27,472 bases of DNA, from the NCBI GenBank assembly GCA_046758005.1, contig JBHHZJ010000045.1, positions 1 to 27,472 of the forward strand, written 5' to 3'. Shown here one piece after another: positions 16,279-22,092 of this stretch. The DNA is from JBHHZJ01 sp046758005 (GTDB lineage: Bacteria > Pseudomonadota > Alphaproteobacteria > Kiloniellales > J153). Positions within the stretch are counted from its first letter, which is position 1; every line of letters begins with the position of its first letter. A program made the position numbers and the translations under genes. The notes under the pieces are model-generated. The model did not search any database and was not told the origin of the DNA. It saw only the letters and a list, made by a program, of their open reading frames with translations.

Positions 16279-16358
16279 CACCGATTTGTTGCCGTGTGGG
16301 CGGTCGGAAATCAAGGATGGAGATGACTCGCGCGTGCCCCCTCACCCCCCGCTGGAAC

Positions 16359-16376
16359 GGCCGCTGCCCCGCGGCC
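16359..16376 (-). terminator. Weak hairpin after the DUF3422 gene
   Basis: GGCCGC and GCGGCC arms with a six-base loop begin three bases beyond the DUF3422 stop codon. No T-run follows on the minus strand, only GTT, so it would be a poor intrinsic terminator. Confidence 0.3.
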
Positions 16377-16379
16377 CGC

Positions 16380-17699
16380 TCAGCCCCCGGAACGGTCCAC
16401 ATCGTGCCGGATCGACCGGCGCAGGCGCCAAACGCCGTAGGCGACGAGCCCGACCACGACCGGGATGGCGAGCCCGGCGACGAGATCGGCCTCGAGCGGC
16501 GCGCCGGCGGCCTTCGCCGCCTTGGCGGCGTAGCCCACGAGGCCGACCAAGTAATAGCTGATCGCCGCGACCGAGAGGCCCTCGACCGTCTGCTGCAGGC
16601 GCAGCTGCAGGCGCGCGCGCCGGTTCATCGAGCGCAGCAGCGCGCTGTTCTGCGCCTCGAGCTGGATGTCCACCCGGGTGCGCAGCAACTCGCCGGTCCG
16701 CGAGATCCGGTCGGTAATGCGCGCCAGGCGGTCGGCGACGGCTTCGCACGTGCGCATGGCCGGCGCGAGCCGCCGATCGAGAAATTCGTGGATGGTCTGC
16801 AGACCCTCGATGCGCGCCTCGCGCAGTTCCTCGACCCGGCGCCGCACGAGCGCGTAATAGGCGCGGGCGGCGCCGAAGCGGTAGACGGCGGAGGCCGCCA
16901 CTCCCTCGATCTGCGCCGAGAGTTCCGTCAGATTCTCGAGCAGCCGGCGCTCGTCCTCCAGGCTGCTGATCGCCTGGATTTGCCCCACGATTCCGGTCAG
17001 CCGATCGCGCGCCTCGGTCAGCTCGGCGCCGAAACGACGGGCCACCGGCAGCGCGAGCAGCGCCATCATGCGGTAGGTCTCGATCTCCAGCAGGCGCTGG
17101 ACCAAGCGCCCGGCTTGGCGCGGGCGTAGGTCGCGGTCATGCACCAGGATGCGGCCGAAACCGTCGTCGTGGATCGTGAAGTCCATCCACACGCTGGCGG
17201 CCCCGCCCGAAACCAGGCTCCCCGCGATGTTGTCGCTGCCGAAGAGCTGGGCCAGCGCCTCCAAGGTGCGCGGGGGCGTCGCGCGCGGGACCATGGCCAA
17301 GTGAATCCCGACCAAGAGGTCGCCGGGCAGGGCGCGCAGCCAATCCTTGGGCACCTGCGCGATCGCGGGCGCGTCGAACGGCGGGCTCGAAGCCTCCGGC
17401 TCCGCTGCGTCGGGCCGTTGGAAAAACGTGTAGGTCGAGAATTCCGTGTGCCGCTCCCACTTGAACCGGAGCGGGCCGAGGTCGACCATGAAGTGCGTCG
17501 CCTCGGGGCCCGGCGCCGCAGCGCCGAAACGCGCGCACAGACGGGCCACGTGCGAGCGCTCCGCCTCCGCCGCGCCTTCGCCGGACAGCATGGCCAGGTG
17601 GGTCACGCGCTGCGGCGCCTCGATCCTGGCAAAAGGCCGGGCGTGCAGTTCCTGGGTCAGCGCATGGCGCAACGGATGATCGCGCAGTTCGCTCGGCAT
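16380..17699 (-). CDS. DUF3422 family membrane-anchored protein
   Basis: Uncharacterised protein family common in alpha- and betaproteobacteria. The 439-residue product opens with RDHPLRHALTQELHARPF, has a middle FKWERHTEFSTYTFF segment diagnostic of the family, a long helical, probably coiled-coil region (about 235-370), and two C-terminal hydrophobic segments (YYLVGLVGYAAKA and DLVAGLAIPVVVGLVAYGVW). Membrane anchoring is therefore likely; the function is unknown. ATG 17699 was preferred over an upstream frame opening at 17735 because the family starts here and AGAGGA precedes it. It is divergent from tldD and lies upstream of the oxidase operon on the same strand, separated by a 275-bp gap with its own promoter. 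Confidence 0.93.
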   Translation of the reverse strand: MPSELRDHPLRHALTQELHARPFARIEAPQRVTHLAMLSGEGAAEAERSHVARLCARFGAAAPGPEATHFMVDLGPLRFKWERHTEFSTYTFFQRPDAAEPEASSPPFDAPAIAQVPKDWLRALPGDLLVGIHLAMVPRATPPRTLEALAQLFGSDNIAGSLVSGGAASVWMDFTIHDDGFGRILVHDRDLRPRQAGRLVQRLLEIETYRMMALLALPVARRFGAELTEARDRLTGIVGQIQAISSLEDERRLLENLTELSAQIEGVAASAVYRFGAARAYYALVRRRVEELREARIEGLQTIHEFLDRRLAPAMRTCEAVADRLARITDRISRTGELLRTRVDIQLEAQNSALLRSMNRRARLQLRLQQTVEGLSVAAISYYLVGLVGYAAKAAKAAGAPLEADLVAGLAIPVVVGLVAYGVWRLRRSIRHDVDRSGG

Positions 17700-17850
17700 G
17701 GCGTGATCCTCTGGTTCGGGCACGCCGGGCACCATCGCCGCCCGGCGGGGCTGCGCGCAACAGGCTTTTCACCGATTTGATGCATTCCGTAGCTCGAGGA
17801 CCCATATCAGGGACCGGAAGCCGAAACGCCAAATCCCACGGAGCGCCTTC

Positions 17851-19284
17851 ATGTCGCACATCGCCGCCACCGACGACCTGTTCTTCAACCGCGCCGGGCT
17901 CGACCGACGCCGCACCCAGTCGATCGTCGACGACGCCTTGAGCGGCGCCGACGACGGCGAGCTATTCCTCGAATACTGCCAGTCGGAGAGCCTGTCCCTC
18001 GACGACGGCCGCCTGAAGAGCGCGAGCTTCGATACCTCCCAAGGCTTCGGCCTGCGCAGCGTGGCCGGCGAGGCGGCGGGCTACGCCCACGCCAGCGAGC
18101 TGTCCGAGGAGGCGATCCGGCGCGCGGCCGATACGGTCAAGGCCGTGCATGCGGGCCACGGCGGGGTCATGGCCGCGCCGCCGATCCGGACCAACCGGCT
18201 CCTATATCGCGATATCAACCCGTTGGGCGAGGGCCCGTTCGAGGACAAGGTCCGCCTGCTGGCCGAGATCGACGCCTATGCGCGTGCCCGCGACCCGCGC
18301 GTGCGCCAGGTTTCGGCGTCGCTGGCCGGGGAATGGCAGGCGGTCCAGATCCTGCGCGCGGGCGGGGAGCGCAGCGCCGACATCCGCCCGCTCGTGCGCC
18401 TCAGCGTCTCGGTCGTGGTCGGCGAGGGCGCGCGCATGGAAAGCGGCAGCTACGGCGGCGGCGGGCGGATCGCCTACGACATGCTGCTCGACCCGGCGTA
18501 CTGGCGGCGCGCGGTCGACGAGGCCCTGCGCCAGGCGCTGGTCAACCTCGGCTCGGTCTCCGCGCCCGCCGGCGAGATGCCGGTCGTGCTCGGCCCGGGG
18601 TGGCCCGGGGTGCTGCTGCACGAGGCGATCGGCCACGGGCTGGAGGGCGACTTCAACCGCAAGAAGACCTCCGCCTTCGCCGGCCTGATGGGCCAGCGCG
18701 TGGCCGCGCCCGGGGTCACCGTGGTCGACGACGGCACGCTGCCGGACCGGCGCGGCTCGCTCACCGTCGACGACGAGGGCACGCCCGGCCAGTGCACGAC
18801 GCTGATCGAGGACGGCGTCCTGATCGGCTACATGCAGGACCGGCAGAACGCCCGGCTGATGGGCATGCGCCCCACGGGCAACGGCCGGCGCCAGAGCTAC
18901 GCCCACATCCCCATGCCGCGCATGACCAACACCTACATGCTGGCCGGCGACAAGGACCCGCGGGAGATCGTGGCCTCGGTCAAGAAGGGTCTCTACGCGG
19001 TCAACTTCGGCGGCGGCCAGGTGGACATCACCTCGGGCAAGTTCGTCTTCACCTGCACCGAGGCGTATCTCATCGAGGACGGCAAGCAGGGCCCGGCGGT
19101 CAAGGGCGCGACGCTCATTGGCAACGGCCCGGACGTGCTGACCAAGGTCGCCATGGTCGGCAACGACATGGCCCTCGACGAGGGCATCGGCACCTGCGGC
19201 AAGGAGGGCCAGGGCGTGCCCGTGGGCGTCGGCCAGCCCACGCTCCTGGTCGAGCGCCTGACCGTGGGCGGCACCGCGGCGTGA
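17851..19284 (+). CDS. tldD: TldD family metalloprotease
   Basis: Subunit of the TldD/TldE (PmbA) zinc protease that trims peptides such as microcin precursors and acts on unfolded peptide chains. The 477 residues carry the HExxxH zinc motif (H257, E258, H262) in GVLLHEAIGHGLEGDFNR, the RRGSLTVDDEGTPGQCTTLIEDG region, and the C-terminal GNDMALDEGIGTCGKEGQGVPVGVGQPTLLV ending found in essentially all TldD proteins. ATG 17851 has GGAG 8 nt upstream. The PmbA/TldE partner is not in this window. It is followed by a terminator-like hairpin and then the accessory island. Confidence 0.98.
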   Translation: MSHIAATDDLFFNRAGLDRRRTQSIVDDALSGADDGELFLEYCQSESLSLDDGRLKSASFDTSQGFGLRSVAGEAAGYAHASELSEEAIRRAADTVKAVHAGHGGVMAAPPIRTNRLLYRDINPLGEGPFEDKVRLLAEIDAYARARDPRVRQVSASLAGEWQAVQILRAGGERSADIRPLVRLSVSVVVGEGARMESGSYGGGGRIAYDMLLDPAYWRRAVDEALRQALVNLGSVSAPAGEMPVVLGPGWPGVLLHEAIGHGLEGDFNRKKTSAFAGLMGQRVAAPGVTVVDDGTLPDRRGSLTVDDEGTPGQCTTLIEDGVLIGYMQDRQNARLMGMRPTGNGRRQSYAHIPMPRMTNTYMLAGDKDPREIVASVKKGLYAVNFGGGQVDITSGKFVFTCTEAYLIEDGKQGPAVKGATLIGNGPDVLTKVAMVGNDMALDEGIGTCGKEGQGVPVGVGQPTLLVERLTVGGTAA

Positions 19285-19299
19285 GGGCGCGTGCTCATG

Positions 19300-19321
19300 A
19301 AGCCCGGCTTCGTCGGGCTTT
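19300..19321 (+). terminator. Rho-independent-like terminator of tldD
   Basis: AAGCCCG (19300-19306) and CGGGCTT (19314-19320) form a perfect 7-bp stem with loop GCTTCGT, 15 bp after the tldD stop. The T-tract is short (CTTT), so termination may be only partly intrinsic. Confidence 0.65.
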
Positions 19322-19378
19322 GACGAACGCCGCCGATCTCCGCGAGGAGCCATCACCAGGCTCGCCGATTCGGCGATT

Positions 19379-19392
19379 AGTCTGATCAGACT
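19379..19392. repeat. Perfect 14-bp palindrome at the island's left edge
   Basis: AGTCTGATCAGACT is its own reverse complement. It lies 12 bp beyond the stop of the HEPN-like gene and next to a second inverted repeat, TCGCC-GATTC-GGCGA. It could fold as part of a 3' end for the leftward transcript or be a protein site. Its TCTGA/TCAGA half-sites recur in the palindrome at 21370-21389. Confidence 0.5.
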
Positions 19393-19404
19393 TGGCGGTG
19401 AAAT

Positions 19405-19914
19405 CTACCTTGGTGAAAAAACAAGCAGCGAAAGGAAAGCTTTCCGCGACGCACGATTAGCGTTGCTAAATCGGGATAGTGCCGTGCGGGCTGTCGCAAC
19501 GGCCAATACTGCATCGGACGTGTTCACACGAAAGAGAGGGTCGTAGTCAGCCAAGTGACGCTTCTCATGCAGATCCACCGCCGCGTTCGCCAAGGCAATC
19601 AAATCGGATCCGAAGCCGCCTTTGGGGGCGTACTTGGAGTACTTCATCGGCGGGGTGGTCTTCTTAACGTCTTCACAGAGTTTCCTGAGCGATCTGTGAT
19701 CGATACTGCGGTACACGAGTTCGTATCGTGGGTTTGCGCGTTGCGTCCGACCCACGATGTCGTCTGCAGCCTGCGTTACGACCGCGTGAAATACTGCATA
19801 GTACGCGTTCGATATCGCGCGCCTGAGATCAGCCTGCCTGGGTGCCCCACCGCCGGGCGGGGCTATGAGTCGGTCGGCTTGGTCAAGGAGGTGGTCGGGA
19901 TTAAGGACCGCCAT
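19405..19914 (-). CDS. HEPN-like domain protein, putative RNase/toxin-type partner
   Basis: The 169-residue product resembles the HEPN superfamily of small all-alpha proteins, many of which are RNase toxins or partners of nucleotidyltransferase antitoxins. Visible features are RRAISNAYYAVFHAVV (residues 31-46), matching the AYYAxFH helix of the UPF0332-like branch, and LHEKRHLADYDP (116-126), matching its distal R..ADYD helix. The canonical arginine of the SRAYYA version is N here. ATG 19914 (MAVLNPDHLL) starts inside the upstream gene, overlapping its 3' end by 14 bp; the open frame continues to 20052 but is not family-like. GC is 53% over 19681-19740 against 67% in tldD (18781-18840, hand counts), suggesting transfer. 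Toxin activity is inference only. Confidence 0.6.
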   Translation of the reverse strand: MAVLNPDHLLDQADRLIAPPGGGAPRQADLRRAISNAYYAVFHAVVTQAADDIVGRTQRANPRYELVYRSIDHRSLRKLCEDVKKTTPPMKYSKYAPKGGFGSDLIALANAAVDLHEKRHLADYDPLFRVNTSDAVLAVATARTALSRFSNANRASRKAFLSLLVFSPR

Positions 19915-20446
19915 CCTGTACCAGCTCAGCTTCAGTCGCGTATTCGATAATCGGAGTGCGATCTTCCCGCATTTGACTGAGGCGTTCCTGCAATCGAACG
20001 AGAGCAGACAGTGAGGCTCCCGTCGCGAGCTTTTTGGTCGCTCCAGGGGCAATTACGACAATAATCTTCAGGGCGTCTTGACCCTGCGAGTCTGTGGTGG
20101 GCTCATATTCGACGCGCACAACGTTCTCAGCGCCCAACTCGGCCACTAAAGCCTGTTGAATGAGCCTCCCGAATGCGTCTTCCGGTTTGACCCGGGACCG
20201 GTAGAAGCCGGGCTTCCACTTTGCCCGTCGGCCTTCGCTCCGACCGATCTCGACAACGACGCGCTTGTGTCCTAGGTACCAGAGATCGCGATCTACGTCT
20301 CCAAACCGTGGGGTCGTTGCTAGGTCGGAGACGAAGTCCTCCGGTCGCAGTTCAAAGATGGAAACGGCTTCCGAGACCGGCACCTCTGCGAAAGGTCCTC
20401 CTCTGGTCGGCTCCCTGCCTTCGTACGCCAGCCAAATCTTCGCCAT
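19901..20446 (-). CDS. Uncharacterised protein coupled to the HEPN-like gene
   Basis: I do not recognise this 181-residue protein. It is soluble-looking, with no signal or membrane segment. The N-terminal half (MAKIWLAYEGREP, FELRPEDFVSDL) is followed by a basic stretch (GRSEGRRAKWKPGFYRSR). The C-terminal half reads as beta strand-helix (DALKIIVVIAPGATKKL, then LSALVRLQERLSQM) and ends EDRTPIIEYATEAEL. ATG 20446 has AAAGG 7 nt upstream. Its last 14 bp overlap the start of the HEPN-like gene, so the two are probably translated together. Position, order and size suggest an antitoxin- or regulator-like partner, but no nucleotidyltransferase motif is visible. Base composition is lower in GC than the flanking core genes. 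Confidence 0.6.
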   Translation of the reverse strand: MAKIWLAYEGREPTRGGPFAEVPVSEAVSIFELRPEDFVSDLATTPRFGDVDRDLWYLGHKRVVVEIGRSEGRRAKWKPGFYRSRVKPEDAFGRLIQQALVAELGAENVVRVEYEPTTDSQGQDALKIIVVIAPGATKKLATGASLSALVRLQERLSQMREDRTPIIEYATEAELVQDGGP

Positions 20447-20561
20447 ATTGGAACCTTTATCGCGATTTTCTCACTTTGCCTCACCATACCGAAACAAGGT
20501 GCGGCGTGCGACCCGGCACACGATGAAATATCATAGCGCATCCCACGCAATCCGCCGGCCC

Positions 20562-20570
20562 GATCGTACT
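20562..20570 (-). repeat. Single GATCGTACT unit abutting the vapC stop
   Basis: GATCGTACT lies directly next to the TAG stop of vapC (20571-20573); on the coding strand it reads TAG-AGTACGATC. It matches the tandem units at 635-654 and 10571-10590 and has the same orientation relative to its gene. Confidence 0.55.
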
Positions 20571-21023
20571 CTACCCGATCTTGAATCGCGCCGGGTCGTC
20601 CTCCCAGGGGTTGAAGACGGAGGCGCCGCTTTCGGCCACGCCCCTGACGTTGGGAGTCGCTAGGTGCAAGTCGTGCTCGATCGCCGTGGCGGCAAGCAGC
20701 GTGTCGATGACCGGAGGACTTCGCCCTATTTTGAGTTTGACCGTACCGCTGATCCGGCCCCAGCGTCGGACGACATGGTCGCTCAGGGCCAGGACCCGGC
20801 CTGCAAACCGCACCTCGAGCGCGGCCACGGCCGCCTCAAGCCGGGGGCGATTCGGGGCCTCCGATGGCAGGTTGGCGATGCCCTTGTCGTACTCGGCGAG
20901 GGTCAAGACGCTGATGTAGAAGCGCTCCTCCGGTTGGGCCTCGGCCCAGGCGACGACCCGGGCGTTCCCGGCCGGGCGGGCGAGCTCGGAGACGATGTTG
21001 GTGTCGAGCAGCCAGCCCGTCAC
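20571..21023 (-). CDS. vapC: PIN-domain ribonuclease toxin (VapC/FitB type)
   Basis: Type II toxin of the PIN nuclease family, expected to cleave RNA when free of antitoxin. The 150-residue product has the FitB-like pattern: D7 in WLLDTNIVSEL, E44 in VLTLAEYDKGI, D107 in PPVIDTLLAATA, and a C-terminal SVFNPWEDD. The fourth acidic position, normally the D of TRNxxDF, is G128 in ATPNVRGVAESG, so the active site may be weakened. ATG 21023 overlaps the stop of the antitoxin gene by four bases (ATGA), the standard antitoxin-first arrangement. It is part of the island between tldD and the ridA-like gene. Confidence 0.93.
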   Translation of the reverse strand: MTGWLLDTNIVSELARPAGNARVVAWAEAQPEERFYISVLTLAEYDKGIANLPSEAPNRPRLEAAVAALEVRFAGRVLALSDHVVRRWGRISGTVKLKIGRSPPVIDTLLAATAIEHDLHLATPNVRGVAESGASVFNPWEDDPARFKIG

Positions 21024-21358
21024 AGGGCGAGCTCGCGGCCGCGGTCGGCCTCGCGCTCGACCGCAACCTCGCCGAGCGCGGTGCCCCGGAGGAATTCGAC
21101 CAGGGAAGATTTCGCCCCTCTCCGAGGGAGCAGCTTCTCCAGCTCCTCGACAGCGATGATCACGACCGCGTCCACGCCGCGACAGGTGACGCGCTGCGGC
21201 CCTTGGCTCCGGGCCAGACGCACCACCTCGCTGAAGCGCGCCTTCGCGTCCTCCAGCTTCCAGGCCGGATACACGCCAACACCGTGCTCCGGGACCGACT
21301 TTTCAAACGGCGGCCAAGGGTCTGCCTCCTCCCCGAACCCTCTATGTTTCGATGGCAT
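21020..21358 (-). CDS. Phd/YefM family antitoxin
   Basis: Antitoxin and autorepressor for the adjacent PIN toxin. The 112-residue product has a Phd/YefM DNA-binding and dimerisation domain at about 32-75 (AWKLEDAKARFSEVVRLA, then GPQRVTCRGVDAVVIIAVEELEKL), followed by a charged toxin-binding tail (LGEVAVEREADRGREL). There are about 30 extra residues before the usual family start. ATG 21358 is nevertheless preferred because GGAG lies five bases upstream and a promoter plus perfect palindrome sit directly ahead. Translation is coupled to vapC by a four-base overlap. Confidence 0.93.
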   Translation of the reverse strand: MPSKHRGFGEEADPWPPFEKSVPEHGVGVYPAWKLEDAKARFSEVVRLARSQGPQRVTCRGVDAVVIIAVEELEKLLPRRGAKSSLVEFLRGTALGEVAVEREADRGRELAL

Positions 21359-21369
21359 GGGAACTCCAT

Positions 21370-21389
21370 ATCTGACTAGCTAGTCAGAT
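21370..21389. promoter_or_regulatory. Perfect 20-bp palindrome, operator of the Phd-VapC operon
   Basis: ATCTGACTAG is followed directly by its reverse complement CTAGTCAGAT. The palindrome overlaps the -10 box by two bases and covers the predicted transcription start, ending 11 bp before the antitoxin ATG. Phd/YefM antitoxins bind palindromes in exactly this position to repress their own operon, so the role is a strong inference. Confidence 0.85.
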
Positions 21390-21416
21390 GTTAGTCCGTT
21401 TCGTCCTCCCGGGCAA
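21388..21416 (-). promoter_or_regulatory. Promoter of the Phd-VapC operon
   Basis: On the minus strand TTGCCC (21411-21416) is separated by exactly 17 bp from TAACAT (21388-21393); each hexamer matches the sigma70 consensus at four positions. The predicted start falls within the palindromic operator. Confidence 0.6.
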
Positions 21417-21439
21417 CGCCGGATTCGCCGCGGCGCGAG

Positions 21440-21826
21440 CTATCCCGCCGCCGCCACCGCCTCGATCTCGACCAGCCAGTCGGGGTGCGCCAGCGCGCCG
21501 ACCACGACCAGCGTCGAGGCCGGTGCAACCCCTGGGATCATGCGTTCTCGGACCTCGCGGTAAAGCCCGATGTCTTCCGCCCGGGTGAGATAGGAATTCA
21601 CTTTCACCAGGTCGCCCGCGCCCATGCCCGCGGCGCTCAGAATCGCCAGGACGTTGCGCCAGGCGGCCTCCATCTGCGCCGCCGCGCCCTCGGCCAGGCT
21701 GCCGTCCGGCGCGACCCCGACCTGGCCGGAGACGAACAACCAACGCGCCGCGCCGGGGGCCTCGACGGCCTGGCTGTACCGGGAGAACGGCGGGGCGATA
21801 CCGCCCGGGTTGTGTGTCTTAAGCAT
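21440..21826 (-). CDS. RidA/YjgF/Rid-family protein lacking the active-site arginine
   Basis: Member of the Rid family, whose archetype RidA hydrolyses reactive enamine/imine intermediates made by PLP enzymes. The 128-residue product has the family core WLFVSGQVGVAPDG, QMEAAWRNVLAILSAAG and LVEIEAVA. The arginine that binds the substrate carboxylate in RidA (PAR-S/T-x-V) is replaced: the segment reads GVAPASTLVVV with S104 there. Rid subfamilies without this Arg are not expected to act as imine deaminases, so the substrate is unknown. ATG 21826 has GGGAGTG upstream. It lies just outside the lower-GC island and is read in the same direction as gshA. Confidence 0.9.
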   Translation of the reverse strand: MLKTHNPGGIAPPFSRYSQAVEAPGAARWLFVSGQVGVAPDGSLAEGAAAQMEAAWRNVLAILSAAGMGAGDLVKVNSYLTRAEDIGLYREVRERMIPGVAPASTLVVVGALAHPDWLVEIEAVAAAG

Positions 21827-21939
21827 TCGCAGTCACTCCCTGTCGTCAACCGCCTCCGGCGCCGGTCCGTTAACCGCTGGATGCGGCCAAAACCGCGGCC
21901 CGGCGGCCCAACCGGAGGGGTCCCGAAAGCGGATCCGCG

Positions 21940-21955
21940 TTAACGATCTTTTAAC
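21940..21955. promoter_or_regulatory. CtrA-type binding site TTAA-N7-TTAAC
   Basis: TTAA (21940-21943), seven bases, then TTAAC (21951-21955) match the full CtrA consensus known from alphaproteobacterial cell-cycle regulation. It lies 114 bp upstream of the ridA-like start on the minus strand and about 55 bp before the hairpin at 22010 on the plus strand. The match is exact; occupancy is inferred. Confidence 0.5.
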
Positions 21956-22009
21956 CCGTATGGGCTTAAATGCCCTCACCTAACCCTTCCCCTAGACAAG
22001 TACCCTGTA

Positions 22010-22054
22010 CCCCAAAGAGCCGCGGTCCCCCAGCCGCGGCTCTCCTCTTTGGGG
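22010..22054. terminator. Strong hairpin downstream of gshA, possibly bidirectional
   Basis: AGAGCCGCGG (22016-22025) and CCGCGGCTCT (22034-22043) form a perfect 10-bp stem with an 8-base loop. Outer CCCCAA (22010-22015) can pair with TTGGGG (22049-22054) across a bulge. It begins 38 bp past the gshA stop on the minus strand; on the plus strand the stem is followed by CCTCTTT. Neither side has a long T-run. Confidence 0.6.
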
Positions 22055-22092
22055 CGGACCGAACGAAATTTCCCCGTTGGCCGGGCACGTCT

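Noticed and set aside
19405..21389. Island as an insertion sequence or integrative element
   Set aside because: No transposase, integrase, tRNA gene or clear target-site duplication is present; only the composition and gene content suggest transfer.
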